Made by a program: the position numbers and the translations under genes | Shown: piece by piece, positions 1 to 8,915 of the stretch | How positions within the stretch are numbered: position 1 is the stretch's first letter | How the letters are laid out: each line of letters starts with the position of its first letter | The notes under the pieces: generated by a model | Told to the model about the DNA's origin: nothing | Databases searched by the model: none | The model's input: the letters and a program-made list of their open reading frames with translations, nothing else | Assembly: GCA_016713885.1 (NCBI GenBank) | Contig: JADJOF010000001.1 | Location: forward strand, 248,001-312,000 | Origin: Bdellovibrionales bacterium | GTDB taxonomy: Bacteria > Bdellovibrionota > Bdellovibrionia > Bdellovibrionales > JAMPXM01 | DNA: 64,000 nucleotides | Reading direction: 5' to 3'

Positions 1-1
1 C

Positions 2-286
2 GAGAAAGTCGAATCTGGATCAAAAGCGACCGAAGTTATTTTGCTCGATCCTCCTCGCATCGGCTGCGACGCCGAAGTGATGGCGGCTCTGGCTCGACGA
101 AAGCCAAGTCTTATTGTCTACGTCAGCTGCGACCCCTCGACGTTAGCCCGTGACGTCTCCCGATTTCACGAGTTCTGCGCCAAGTCTGGCGCTGAGTATC
201 GCGTTTCGGAGTTCGGCGGTTTTGATCTTTTCCCGCAGACTGATCATATCGAGGCGGTTCTGGTCCTGGAAAGAAAAGGCAATTGA
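2..286 (+). CDS. TrmA/RlmD-family 23S rRNA (uracil-5-)-methyltransferase, C-terminal part
   Basis: The reading frame is open from the first bases of the window, so the gene starts upstream; only the last 94 codons are here. What remains matches the end of the SAM-dependent m5U methyltransferase fold. It has the LDPPR-G motif, the catalytic cysteine segment YVSCDP followed by TLARD, and the terminal DLFPQTDHIE signature. Family members methylate uridines of 23S rRNA or tRNA at C5. Which uridine is targeted (RlmD, RlmC or TrmA type) cannot be told without the N-terminal TRAM and iron-sulfur part. An internal TTG at 41 is not a credible start because the frame continues upstream. Confidence 0.9.
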   Translation, partial: EKVESGSKATEVILLDPPRIGCDAEVMAALARRKPSLIVYVSCDPSTLARDVSRFHEFCAKSGAEYRVSEFGGFDLFPQTDHIEAVLVLERKGN

Positions 287-323
287 TTTTGCTCAGTTAG
301 ACAATTGCTGATAGCGTTAAGCC

Positions 324-1095
324 ATGGCACCAAAGCAATGGATGCGACGATGGCTTTGTATCTGCATGACGACATTGCTTCTGGGGTTTGTCGGTTGTGC
401 AACCGAAGACCACAGAAAAGATGACGCCGTTCTTCATCTTAAGATGGGAACGACATTGTTTTCGAACAAGCAATACCCTGCTGCGCTCAAAGAGCTCATG
501 CTCGCGGCCGAGCTTGATCCTGGAAATGCCGTTGTCCAAAACAATCTCGCGCTGACATATTTTGTCCGCGAACGATACGACCTTGCACAAAATCACATTG
601 AACGCGCGCTCAAACTTAATCCGAAGTACACCGAAGCTCGCAACAATCGCGCACGCATTCTCATCGAGCGCGGTCAGTACGACGAGGCCGTGCTTGAAGC
701 GACTAAGGTCACCAAGGATCTCACCTATGCAACTCCCATCCGGGGTTGGACAAACATTGCCCTGGCTCACTTTCGAAAAGGTGATTTCAAAAGTTCCCTG
801 AATTGCGGCGACCGAAGCTCTTCGTATCGAACGACAGAATTGTTTTGCACAGACCATATTGGGGAGATCCCTCCTTGAGCTGAGTGATTTCAAAGACGCT
901 GCAGAGACCCTCGATCGTGCAATACTGTCATGCGAGGGCGAAGAGGCTGAAGAGGCCGGATACTTTGCAGGCTTTGCGCAGTACAAGCTTGGCAAGGCCT
1001 CAGCGGCTGTCTCTCGATTAGAATCGGTTGTTCGGCAGAATCCGCAAGGCCGTTACACAAAAAAAGCTGAATCCCTCCTCGAAATCATCAAATAA
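324..1095 (+). pseudogene. TPR lipoprotein (PilF/PilW-like), frameshifted
   Basis: The N-terminal part (324-878) has a basic, hydrophobic signal ending in the lipobox-like LGFVGC at about residues 20-25, so an outer-membrane lipoprotein is likely. TPR helices follow, with the typical 'A.Y.LA' and 'AL..NP.Y' spacing. The frame is lost near 801, where one extra A in the run 'ctgaattg' shifts it. Removing it joins the protein seamlessly to the second frame, which ends at 1095 with two more TPR units. Such lipoproteins help assemble type IV pilus secretins, but that role is only inferred from family resemblance. The rodZ-like gene follows 12 bp downstream, so co-transcription is likely. A sequencing indel is as likely as a true pseudogene. 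Confidence 0.8.
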
Positions 1096-1107
1096 AGCGA
1101 AACAACG

Positions 1108-2175
1108 ATGAAAATCACAGGTCAGATTCTTAAAGAAAATCGCGAACGAAAAAACATCACCCTCAGTGAGGTTTCGCTTTCAACAAAAATTACCATTCGA
1201 ACGTTGGTCGCAATCGAAGGCGGTGACCCCGCCAACCTGCCACCAAAAACTTTCCTCCGCGGATTTGTTCGGTCCTATGCGCAATATCTGGGACTTGATG
1301 TCGAAGAAATTATGCGCACCTTTCAAGAGGAAATGGGCTCAACTCTGAGTCGGCCGACAGCGCCCGGTGCCTCACCTTCGGAACTCAATGCCGAAGCAAC
1401 CGAATCCGCAACTAGTGCCACGCCGACAACTCTCGATCTCAGTCCGCGGACTACAAACAAAGCTCCCGATCTCCTTGATCGCGTTCTTGGTTTCTTTCCA
1501 AAGACAATCGCGATGCCGCACGACCCACAGGCCGCACTCAACAACGAGACCTCTTTCGCCACAAAGATGATCATTGGGGTCGCCATTGTGTCGCTGCTCG
1601 CGATGATCTGGTTCTTTAAATCAAAGATGGACCGTTACGAAGACGAGCGAATTTCGGCCGATGCGGCCGCACAGACAGCGGCAGTCGACCCACTCGCAAC
1701 AGACTCAGCGGATGGCTCATTGCCTGATGTGGCCGCTGACGGAACCGAAGCGCCAGGGGCCGCAAGCCAGGAACCGCCCGAAGCGCCCGCTGAAACCGCA
1801 ACCGGTGTCGCCATTCCAACAACGACGCCAACTCCGTCTCCGACACCAAAACCGAGCGCAACTCCCAAGCCATCTCCGTCTCCGACGCCAACTCCATCTC
1901 CGACACCAAAACCGAGCGCAACTCCGGCCCCGGTCACCGCTGCAACAAAAGAGATTTTGATCGAGGCGCTCGACAACGTTGATATTGAGGCGATTGTCGA
2001 TGGTGAACCCGCTCGGTCTTTGAAACTAAAACCCGAGCAAGTACAGTCGCTGAAAATTAAACGAAAGGCCGTACTTAAAATTTCTGATGGCGGCGCCGTT
2101 AACTTAATTGTCAATGGTGTCGATCGGGGCGTGCCCGGCGACCTTGGCAAGCCCACCAAAGTGGAGCTGCCTTGA
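1108..2175 (+). CDS. RodZ-like protein: N-terminal XRE-type HTH, one TM helix, Pro/Thr-rich linker, C-terminal DUF4115-type domain
   Basis: Residues about 5-70 form a Cro/C1-type helix-turn-helix like that at the N-terminus of RodZ (ILKENRERKNITLSEVS, then FLRGFVRSYAQYLG). A transmembrane helix lies at about 154-171. A long Pro-Thr-Ser-rich linker around 235-276 is encoded by near-identical DNA units 60 bp apart (about 1842 and 1902). A periplasmic DUF4115-like beta domain ends the protein. RodZ proteins couple MreB to the cell-wall elongation machinery; the cytoplasmic HTH binds MreB rather than DNA. The stop overlaps the TTG start of the next gene, suggesting an operon with the glycosyltransferase. 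Confidence 0.85.
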   Translation: MKITGQILKENRERKNITLSEVSLSTKITIRTLVAIEGGDPANLPPKTFLRGFVRSYAQYLGLDVEEIMRTFQEEMGSTLSRPTAPGASPSELNAEATESATSATPTTLDLSPRTTNKAPDLLDRVLGFFPKTIAMPHDPQAALNNETSFATKMIIGVAIVSLLAMIWFFKSKMDRYEDERISADAAAQTAAVDPLATDSADGSLPDVAADGTEAPGAASQEPPEAPAETATGVAIPTTTPTPSPTPKPSATPKPSPSPTPTPSPTPKPSATPAPVTAATKEILIEALDNVDIEAIVDGEPARSLKLKPEQVQSLKIKRKAVLKISDGGAVNLIVNGVDRGVPGDLGKPTKVELP

Positions 2176-3530
2176 GTGCTTATTTTAAAATTTGGTGGAT
2201 CGCCCTTGCGACCAAACTTGTACTAGCCGCGATACTTCCACTCTCAAACGACGAGGCTTACTATTGGATATGGGGACACCATCTCCAATGGTCGTACTTT
2301 GATCATCCCGCCGGAGTCGCTGTGCTTTTCTGGTTGGCTCAACCGCTTGAATGGCTACGCGAGTTCGGCCTTGGCGGAGCCGTTCGTTGGCCGGCCGTTC
2401 TCCTTGCCCATAGCACATTCCTCCTTTTGCGGTCGTACTTTGGCAGCCGACTGTCAGAAAAATCCCAAGTCGACATTCTCTTGATTCTCATCTGCTCGCC
2501 ATTTTTTGGCTTGGGATCCATCGTTGTCACTCCCGATATTCCCCACGTCTTTACTTGGACGCTGGGACTCCTTGCCTTTCAGCGCCACAGTTCACGACCC
2601 AGCTTCGCATCGGCCATGACTTTCGGCGCGGCGCTCGGCGTCGGCTTTTGCGCGAAGTATCACATGGTCTTGTTTTTTCCGTTGGCGATTCTCGCCCTGC
2701 TGAGTGAGCGCAATTGGCGAGCAATCGCACCGAAATACCTTGTTGTTGGACTCCTCGGCGGCCTTGTGACGAGTGCACCGGTTTGGGGCTGGAATCTTGC
2801 TCATGACTGGGTTTCGTTTCGATTTCAACTTGGTCACGGCTTAGACCGCGAAGCTCGCTCTGGCCTTCAGATTGCCGAACAGTTGGGTTCGTACCTCGGC
2901 GGCCAACTTGCCATTCTCTCGCCACTGGTCTTGCTGTACGCATGGAGACGCCGCGAAAGTCGTGTGTTCTCTGCATTACATTGGTTCGGCTGGGGACCCG
3001 TTTTGTTTTTCTTGTTCACTAGCTTGCGCTCGCCCGTTGAGGCCAACTGGCCCATCGCTGGCCACATTTCACTTCTCGCACTCGCCGCTTTGAATGATTC
3101 CAAACGTTGGGCTATGCGTGCGATGATCGGCCTTTGGACAATCGTGAGCCTCGCCGTTCTCGTGCAAGCCTTCGCCCCCGAGCGTCCGATCCTCAATAGC
3201 GATCCGACAAAGTTGAAAACATGGGAGTTTGTTCGCTTCAATGCGCTTGTCCCTATCGCCAAAAAGAATCCCGATTTCTTTGCGTCGTCATATCAAATGG
3301 CCGGAGCGCTCTCGTTTGAAACTGGTCGCACTGTCGCAAAACTCAAAGGTATCAATCGGCCGGACTTCTTTGATATTCACCCGATAGGAATTCCAACAAC
3401 TCCGACTTTCACCGTTGCTCTTGAGAACGACTGGCCATGGCCGGAATGGATAGCTAGCTCTGGCTATCACATCGTGTCCTCAGAATCCTTTGATCGCTTC
3501 AAGCTTGTTCACTTTGCGAGGTCGCAGTGA
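2172..3530 (+). CDS. GT-C membrane glycosyltransferase (PMT_2/ArnT-like)
   Basis: A 452-residue multi-spanning protein. Near the N-terminus it carries the acidic first-loop motif of the GT-C fold, SNDEAYYWIWG then YFDHPAG, typical of PMT_2/GT39/GT83 enzymes that use polyprenyl-phosphate-linked sugars. At least eight hydrophobic segments follow, then a soluble periplasmic C-terminal region of about 130 residues. The acceptor (lipid A, protein or glycan) cannot be deduced. The TTG start overlaps the TGA of the rodZ-like gene, and the 3' end overlaps the next gene by 4 bp, so the three are probably co-translated. Confidence 0.8.
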   Translation: MSAYFKIWWIALATKLVLAAILPLSNDEAYYWIWGHHLQWSYFDHPAGVAVLFWLAQPLEWLREFGLGGAVRWPAVLLAHSTFLLLRSYFGSRLSEKSQVDILLILICSPFFGLGSIVVTPDIPHVFTWTLGLLAFQRHSSRPSFASAMTFGAALGVGFCAKYHMVLFFPLAILALLSERNWRAIAPKYLVVGLLGGLVTSAPVWGWNLAHDWVSFRFQLGHGLDREARSGLQIAEQLGSYLGGQLAILSPLVLLYAWRRRESRVFSALHWFGWGPVLFFLFTSLRSPVEANWPIAGHISLLALAALNDSKRWAMRAMIGLWTIVSLAVLVQAFAPERPILNSDPTKLKTWEFVRFNALVPIAKKNPDFFASSYQMAGALSFETGRTVAKLKGINRPDFFDIHPIGIPTTPTFTVALENDWPWPEWIASSGYHIVSSESFDRFKLVHFARSQ

Positions 3531-4744
3531 GACAACTCGTCGCCCTCATTGCGCTTATTTTGCTCGTTCTCACCTATGGCATTTCGTTATCTCTACGCGA
3601 TCCCGCCGTCATTCCTGAATCTTTCGATGCCGTCAATCACCCCGGATTTTATGACTACCGAGGTGCGCTCAACGTTCAATCAGAGCTGAGCACCGGATTT
3701 TTGCCGGCCGCCAAGATTATCCAAACAGCTCAAGATAAAAAGGTCGACTTCGTCATTTTCAACGAACTGAATCGGTTTCTTCCCGGTGGCGTGATCGAAG
3801 GCTGGCAACGTCAGACTCTTGTACTGTCCGGCGGAAAATACGGCTATCTCGACGCCAATCTTCTGTCTCTTGCACCTGAACGATTGAGTGCAGCAGAAAG
3901 TCTTGGCCAAGCACAGACCGTCATTGCCGACTTGCTTTCTAACGTCGGTTCAAACGCACAGCTGCGCGAAAGCATCAGCGACGTCTTGATTCTCAGTCGC
4001 GACAGCCTCAGCAGCGGCGTAAGTGGAAACTCACCGGCGCTTGGAGTCGAGGTCGTCAATGTTCATCAATGGCTCACTCAATTTGCCAACAGCGATCGGC
4101 TCTCTTTTCTCTGGAGTGCGCTGATCTTTCCATTTAATCCAGATCTCGCAATTCTCCGTTCGTTTGCCGACTTCGACACGTCGTTTTCGGATTGGGATCG
4201 ACGATCGGCCCTACAGCCCACATTCGGCATACTCGGTCTCGATGCTGGATCTCCGTTTCCTGTTTTCGGATTTGGAGCCGCACTTCCGAGTTACGATGCT
4301 CTTTTCCGGGCCGCCTCAACGCATGTTCTCCTCAGGAGCGAACTCACCGGTGAGTTTGCGAGTGACCGTCGCAAAGTACTGAAGGCGCTCTATGCTGGAC
4401 AATCCTACTTCGCTATCGATTCTCTTGGGCCAACAAAAGGATTTGCGGCTTGGGCCGACGACAGCGGGACGGTCCGAGCGCTGGGTTCACGCTTTCGGCT
4501 CGGAGAAAGTGCGCGCATTTTGGTTCGCCTTCCACGCAAGCCCGATGTGGCTTTTGAAACTGTCATTCTTCGCGATGGCGCAAGCATCATGACGTCGAAC
4601 TCAACGGAAACCGAGTTCCGCGTGCACCAACCGGGCGTCTATCGAATCGTGGTTCGTTTATTCACGTCGCTCAGCGTACTCGACGGCGGCCGGTGGCTGC
4701 CTTGGATCATGACCAATCCAATTGTCATCACTCCGCGTTCGTAA
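3527..4744 (+). CDS. Membrane-anchored PHP-like protein with degenerate metal site
   Basis: An N-terminal hydrophobic helix (residues 4-22) is followed by a segment aligning with the start of PHP phosphoesterases: DYRGALNVQSELSTG, then a helix, then VDFVIFNELN. In active PHP proteins these positions read H-x-H-S-D and T-D-H. Here the histidines are Asn49, Gln51 and Leu81, so the metal site looks lost. The rest (405 residues in total) is unassigned and probably periplasmic. The gene overlaps the glycosyltransferase by 4 bp. Its 3' end overlaps the convergent ferredoxin gene by 17 bp. The PHP relationship is inferred by eye; binding or scaffold functions are possible. Confidence 0.65.
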   Translation: MRQLVALIALILLVLTYGISLSLRDPAVIPESFDAVNHPGFYDYRGALNVQSELSTGFLPAAKIIQTAQDKKVDFVIFNELNRFLPGGVIEGWQRQTLVLSGGKYGYLDANLLSLAPERLSAAESLGQAQTVIADLLSNVGSNAQLRESISDVLILSRDSLSSGVSGNSPALGVEVVNVHQWLTQFANSDRLSFLWSALIFPFNPDLAILRSFADFDTSFSDWDRRSALQPTFGILGLDAGSPFPVFGFGAALPSYDALFRAASTHVLLRSELTGEFASDRRKVLKALYAGQSYFAIDSLGPTKGFAAWADDSGTVRALGSRFRLGESARILVRLPRKPDVAFETVILRDGASIMTSNSTETEFRVHQPGVYRIVVRLFTSLSVLDGGRWLPWIMTNPIVITPRS

Positions 4745-5045
4745 ATTGAATGCACCATTCAAACGATGTATCGGGACACTCAAGCTGGCAGCTCAACCGC
4801 TCGTCAGGACGAAACCCACGGTCAGTCGCCATCTCTTGCTCAATCTCATTTCTCTCAGGAGGTTGGCCGCTCAATACCGAGAGATGAATCCGACAGGTGC
4901 CACATGTCCCCATACCCCCGCAGCTATGGCTAATATCCACCGAGTTTTCCACAGCTATTTCCAGAACCGTTGCCCCAGAGTCGACCTCTCGTTCGACCCT
5001 TGCCCCATACTGATCTTCAAAGATGATTCGGCTTTTACTTTTCAT
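4728..5045 (-). CDS. 2Fe-2S ferredoxin (plant/adrenodoxin-type fold)
   Basis: A 105-residue protein with the ferredoxin cluster motif: Cys42, Cys48 and Cys51 in SCGGMGTCGTCR and the fourth ligand Cys86 in RLSCQ. A one-electron carrier role is expected; the partner is unknown. I start it at the ATG at 5045, because extending the frame upstream adds 21 residues without ferredoxin character that run across the start region of the divergent exonuclease gene. The 3' end overlaps the PHP-like gene convergently. Confidence 0.85.
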   Translation of the reverse strand: MKSKSRIIFEDQYGARVEREVDSGATVLEIAVENSVDISHSCGGMGTCGTCRIHLSVLSGQPPERNEIEQEMATDRGFRPDERLSCQLECPDTSFEWCIQFTNAE

Positions 5046-5119
5046 GGTTGAGGTTTGTATTGTTTCAGCTCTGGGGTAGACCTGCCATACAATTCTGCAA
5101 GTCAGCAAGGGGAAGAGGT

Positions 5120-5740
5120 ATGCGGTTCATTGCATTCGATCTGGAGACAACAGGAACGCTTCCGGGCGTCGACCAAATTGTCGAAATCGGCGCCGTCCGT
5201 TTTGACGAGAGTGGCGAACCCGAAACCATTTTTACCACGTTGATTCAGCCCACGATTTCAATGCCCGAAGGTGCCTCGCGCGTCAACGGCATCACCGACG
5301 ACATGCTCGTCGGTAAACCAAGGATCCACGAGGTTCTTGATGCTTTTGCAGAGTTCTGTGGTGATGAGGTTCTCGTTGCACACAATGCGCCCTTCGACGC
5401 TCAATTTTTGACGGCCGATATCAAGCGCTTCGAGTCGAACGCGCCAACCGGCCTCGTACTCGACACCTGTAACATCGCCCGCAAAGTTTTTCCCGGCCTT
5501 GCGAACTATAAACTCGGCACTCTTGTTCAACACCTGGGCATTCCCTCCACGAATTTCCACCGAGCAGAAGAAGATGCGGCCTATTGCGGACACCTCTTTG
5601 CGAAGATGGTGGCGCGACTGTCACAGCAAGGTCCCCCGTCGTTGGCCACCCTTATCTCTTTGACGGGAAAGCCAGAGCTCCGGTTTCCACAGATTGAAAA
5701 GAAACCAAAGCAACAGGGTCTATTTGGATTTTCGCTCTGA
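5120..5740 (+). CDS. DnaQ-like 3'-5' exonuclease (DEDDh family)
   Basis: A 206-residue protein with all exonuclease motifs: Exo I FDLETTGTLPG (Asp, Glu), Exo II AHNAPFDAQFL (Asp), and Exo III FHRAEEDAAYCGHLF (catalytic His and Asp). This is the fold of the DNA polymerase III epsilon subunit, RNase T and related nucleases. It lacks the long C-terminal tail of E. coli DnaQ, so a stand-alone repair or RNA-trimming nuclease is as likely as the replicative proofreader. The ATG at 5120 is preceded by GGAAGAGG and begins directly at the first beta strand. The stop directly abuts the convergent nadE stop. Confidence 0.9.
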   Translation: MRFIAFDLETTGTLPGVDQIVEIGAVRFDESGEPETIFTTLIQPTISMPEGASRVNGITDDMLVGKPRIHEVLDAFAEFCGDEVLVAHNAPFDAQFLTADIKRFESNAPTGLVLDTCNIARKVFPGLANYKLGTLVQHLGIPSTNFHRAEEDAAYCGHLFAKMVARLSQQGPPSLATLISLTGKPELRFPQIEKKPKQQGLFGFSL

Positions 5741-7351
5741 TTAGAGTTTGGCTTCGTGAGCGATCGGCATTCGACGGCCACGCCCAAACGAGTGCTCCTT
5801 CACCTTAATAACGGGGGGCGCCTGCCATCGCTTAAATTCGGATCGATAGGATGCGCGCAGCAGCCATCGCTCGACTTCAGTTTTTGCCGGTTGGCGTTTT
5901 TCAATAATCGACTCAACCGCAGTATCTAAAATGTCATAGGGCGGCAGTGAGTCCTGATCTTTTTGATTGGGGCGAAGTTCGGCGCTTGGTGGACGATCGA
6001 TAATCCAGCTTGGGATCAATTCGACTTCGCGATTGTAGTAACGGGCCAATTCATAGATCTCTGCCTTCACTAGATCGCCGATCGGTGACAACCCCCCGCA
6101 CTGATCTCCATAAAGCGTCGAATAGCCAGCCGCCATTTCGACCTTGTTGCTCGTGTTCAACAAGAGGCTATTCTCCCGATTTGAGAGCGCCATCAACAAC
6201 ACACCACGAATTCGTGACTGCAAATTCTCATGAGTTAAACCGAAAGCCATTGAACCAAACGTCTCTTCAAGAGTCTGCACCAGAGCCTGATATGAAGCTT
6301 CGATATTCAGATTCACACAACGCGCACCAAGATTCTTCGCCAAACGCTCAGCGGCACTTCTACTGCGCGGATCGTTGAACTGACTTGGCAAAGTGACCAG
6401 CGTCACATTTCTTGGTCCGATCGCGTCCGCCGCAAGACAGGCAACGACAGCGCTATCAACTCCGCCACTAAGTCCGAGATGAACACGCTCCATTCCGGTC
6501 TTTTTGACGAAGTCGCGAATTCCACAAACCAGGGCGCGACGCAGAAGCTCGGTTTTCTCTGGCTGAGTCCGACGTCCTGTCTCTCCAGTCGAGACATCGA
6601 AAACACCGAGGTCCTCATCAAACGCTGCTAGCTCCGACAAAACCTTGCCACGCTTATCGACAACCATCGACCGGCCATCAAACAGAACCTCATCTTGAGC
6701 GCCGACCATATTGACGTAAACCATCGGCGCCGAAAAATGCTTGGCTGTCTTTCCTATCACTTTTAAACGACGTGCACGCTTCGTTGTCGTAAACGGCGAT
6801 GCACTCAGGTTGACGACAAGATCAACCTTACTTTTGGGGATGCGCCGCAAAGGATTGTCACCATCCTCCCAGCCCCAAATATCTTCACAAATCGTGACCA
6901 GTACCTTCCGGCCGTGGATACGAACTAGGTTCTTCGAAAGTAGTCCGGGCCGACAATGCCGAGCCTCATCAAAAACATCATATGTCGGAAGTTTCTGCTT
7001 ATGAAAAAACCGGGTCTTCGTCCCGCGCTCAATAAGGGCTGCGGAGTTATAGAGGCACTTCTCGCTAAGACCACGCCGACCACCACTGCTGGCCATCGAT
7101 ACACAGCCAACCAACACACTGATTCCTTTCGGAATCTCTTTCGCCAAAAGGCTGAGCTGAGCGAGCTGTTCTTTAACGACCGACGGCCGCTCCAAAAGAT
7201 CATTCGGTAGATAGCCGAAAAGTGCATGCTCCGGAAACACCACCAACTCACAGCGACGCTCATGGGCGCGCTGAACATACTCCGCGATTTTTCGACGGTT
7301 GGCCTCAAAGGCGCCAAGAGTTGGATTGATTTGACCTAAAGCGATTCGCAT
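5741..7351 (-). CDS. nadE: Glutamine-dependent NAD+ synthetase
   Basis: A 536-residue two-domain enzyme making NAD from nicotinate adenine dinucleotide, with ammonia from glutamine. The N-terminal half is a nitrilase-type amidase with Glu in VVFPEHALFG, Lys in HKQKLPTYDVFDE and nucleophile Cys in VTICEDIWGW. The C-terminal half is the synthetase with the PP-loop LGLSGGVDSAVVA and the substrate segment NTSNKVEMAAGYSTLYGD. Length and domain order match the glutaminase-containing NadE of many bacteria. It starts 12 bp after the stop of the DUF2203 gene, so both are probably one transcript. Confidence 0.95.
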   Translation of the reverse strand: MRIALGQINPTLGAFEANRRKIAEYVQRAHERRCELVVFPEHALFGYLPNDLLERPSVVKEQLAQLSLLAKEIPKGISVLVGCVSMASSGGRRGLSEKCLYNSAALIERGTKTRFFHKQKLPTYDVFDEARHCRPGLLSKNLVRIHGRKVLVTICEDIWGWEDGDNPLRRIPKSKVDLVVNLSASPFTTTKRARRLKVIGKTAKHFSAPMVYVNMVGAQDEVLFDGRSMVVDKRGKVLSELAAFDEDLGVFDVSTGETGRRTQPEKTELLRRALVCGIRDFVKKTGMERVHLGLSGGVDSAVVACLAADAIGPRNVTLVTLPSQFNDPRSRSAAERLAKNLGARCVNLNIEASYQALVQTLEETFGSMAFGLTHENLQSRIRGVLLMALSNRENSLLLNTSNKVEMAAGYSTLYGDQCGGLSPIGDLVKAEIYELARYYNREVELIPSWIIDRPPSAELRPNQKDQDSLPPYDILDTAVESIIEKRQPAKTEVERWLLRASYRSEFKRWQAPPVIKVKEHSFGRGRRMPIAHEAKL

Positions 7352-7363
7352 CCCAGTACGACT

Positions 7364-7792
7364 TTACGTCGGGATTAACGTTCTATTCAACGACTCGTGT
7401 GATGTTTCAGGCAAAACCACGCGTTTCGTAAATCCGTCACGATAGTGGTGCCAGTATTGAATCGATTTTTCAGGAAACTTCCAACAGAAGTAGCCGTCTC
7501 CCGAGTCAAAATCGACAATCCACATGCCCTTGGGCAGTCCACCGAGCTTTTGAATCTTCGACTGCCATTCCTGGATCAGCCGACCGGCTTCGGACTCCAG
7601 GATATCCGCTCGCGGTGACTCAGCCTTCAAGCCTTCGATCTCGTTGATCAGGTTTTGAACGCGTTCGGAGTACTGCTTCGTTAAACGAGAGACCACCGGC
7701 AGAACTGCACGTGCCTCGGAAAGGTTAAACACACTTCTGCGGTTGATTCCGACGGCATCAATTTGAAACTCAGTTGAAGTCACTAGGCGCAT
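7364..7792 (-). CDS. DUF2203-like protein
   Basis: A 142-residue soluble protein. It begins with an FNLSEARAVLPVV segment, has a helical middle, and ends with a compact GMWIVDFDSGDGYFCW / IQYWHHYRDGF module. That pattern is the signature of DUF2203, a small family without established function. It lies directly upstream of nadE on the same strand. ATG 7792 has GAGAG just upstream. The family assignment is from motif memory, not a search. Confidence 0.7.
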   Translation of the reverse strand: MRLVTSTEFQIDAVGINRRSVFNLSEARAVLPVVSRLTKQYSERVQNLINEIEGLKAESPRADILESEAGRLIQEWQSKIQKLGGLPKGMWIVDFDSGDGYFCWKFPEKSIQYWHHYRDGFTKRVVLPETSHESLNRTLIPT

Positions 7793-7847
7793 CTCTCAAT
7801 AGCCCCCCCTAAGAAATAGCGCTGCTTCAGCTAGTGTCCTGACACAG

Positions 7848-8855
7848 TCAGTTCCGCTTTGGAACCAAAAAAGGGAGGAGCTCGCAACTCTGAAAAATAG
7901 AGTCTTGATGCTGCAGGTCAACCTTCTGAACTTTTGAAATCTGGAGAATTTGCCCACCCAAGAAGATCACAATTGCCACGATGATTGCGACGATCATGAA
8001 AATTCGGAACATTTTGCCGAAGTCCATCCCTGAAGAGTCTTCCTTCATGCTGGATTGTGCCGGTTTGCGATCGGTATTCTCGACAGCCTTGCGGGGTCGC
8101 AAAGCATCACCGGTACGATCGGCCCTTTTGGTTGTGGGGCCAGACACCGGCGCAGAGGCCACTCTGGCCTCTTGCTGCATCTGGTCGCCACCCATCGCGA
8201 AGTCCATTTTCGTTCGTGCGTTGCGAAGTGAATCGGCATTCCCACGGGCGCCCGCATAGTCGGCTCGCAACGAGTCGCCAGCTCCGGCCGCAAGATTTTT
8301 TTCATCGTCAGAGAGTTGATCCGCTCCGCCGACTGCCGTCGACCCATTCCGCTTGCTGATCTGTCGAAGACGACCCACGACGCTCTGTCCGCGTCCTCCA
8401 GCGGAACCACCGGCCGACACAGAATCACCGCCGCTCGATCCCGACGAAGCCGTATTGCTGCCGCCACTCGTTTCATTTCCGCTTCCTGACTTCGCGCCGC
8501 CAGAAGAACCCTTACCGCCAGCGCCACTGCCTCCCGTGCCACCGCCGCCGGATGAACCACCGCCGCCAGACGTGTCGTCCGCGGGACCCCACTTCAGCTT
8601 TTCACGACCGTTGGCGATGTCAAAACGCGTCGCTCGGTCCTTACAAACACTTCCAGTGCCCGGCAGTTCGCCCGTTTCGAGAAGACAGCGATAGTAGCTA
8701 CCGTAAAGGTCTGTCGTGTATTTTTTGAAGGCGGTGTTGAAGCGATAGATCAGTCCAAGAATCACCACAACGGCAATAAACGCGAGCAGAATGACCTCGA
8801 TGGTCGCCTGCCCACGTTCGTTGACTTGTAAATAGATCCTCTTGGTCAATCGCAT
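7848..8855 (-). CDS. Prepilin-like (TadE-type) protein with Gly/Ser-rich linker and second TM helix
   Basis: The N-terminus has a class III leader with cleavage expected in ERG/QATIE, giving Gln+1 and Glu+5, followed by a hydrophobic helix, as in Tad pseudopilins. A short Cys-containing head (YYRCLLE, GSVCKDR) comes next. About 80 residues very rich in Gly and Ser follow, then a charged helical region. A second hydrophobic helix lies near residues 280-300, with a soluble tail. The two-helix layout is unusual for a pilin. The gene is divergent from the TPR gene and about 1.9 kb from the main pilus operon. I prefer the ATG at 8855 to the TTG before it. Confidence 0.75.
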   Translation of the reverse strand: MRLTKRIYLQVNERGQATIEVILLAFIAVVVILGLIYRFNTAFKKYTTDLYGSYYRCLLETGELPGTGSVCKDRATRFDIANGREKLKWGPADDTSGGGGSSGGGGTGGSGAGGKGSSGGAKSGSGNETSGGSNTASSGSSGGDSVSAGGSAGGRGQSVVGRLRQISKRNGSTAVGGADQLSDDEKNLAAGAGDSLRADYAGARGNADSLRNARTKMDFAMGGDQMQQEARVASAPVSGPTTKRADRTGDALRPRKAVENTDRKPAQSSMKEDSSGMDFGKMFRIFMIVAIIVAIVIFLGGQILQISKVQKVDLQHQDSIFQSCELLPFLVPKRN

Positions 8856-8915
8856 CAACCGACTCTCAATATTAGGCCCTTCTCAAGCGTCTCGGGACCA
8901 GGCACACTATTCCTC

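Noticed and set aside
297..995. 232-residue minus-strand open frame over the TPR lipoprotein
   Set aside because: It has no domain pattern and mirrors the TPR gene, whose signal peptide and repeats are clear in the other strand.
1635..2159. Minus-strand frame rich in Gly/Val over the RodZ-like gene
   Set aside because: Low-complexity shadow of the Pro/Thr-rich linker; no start signal.
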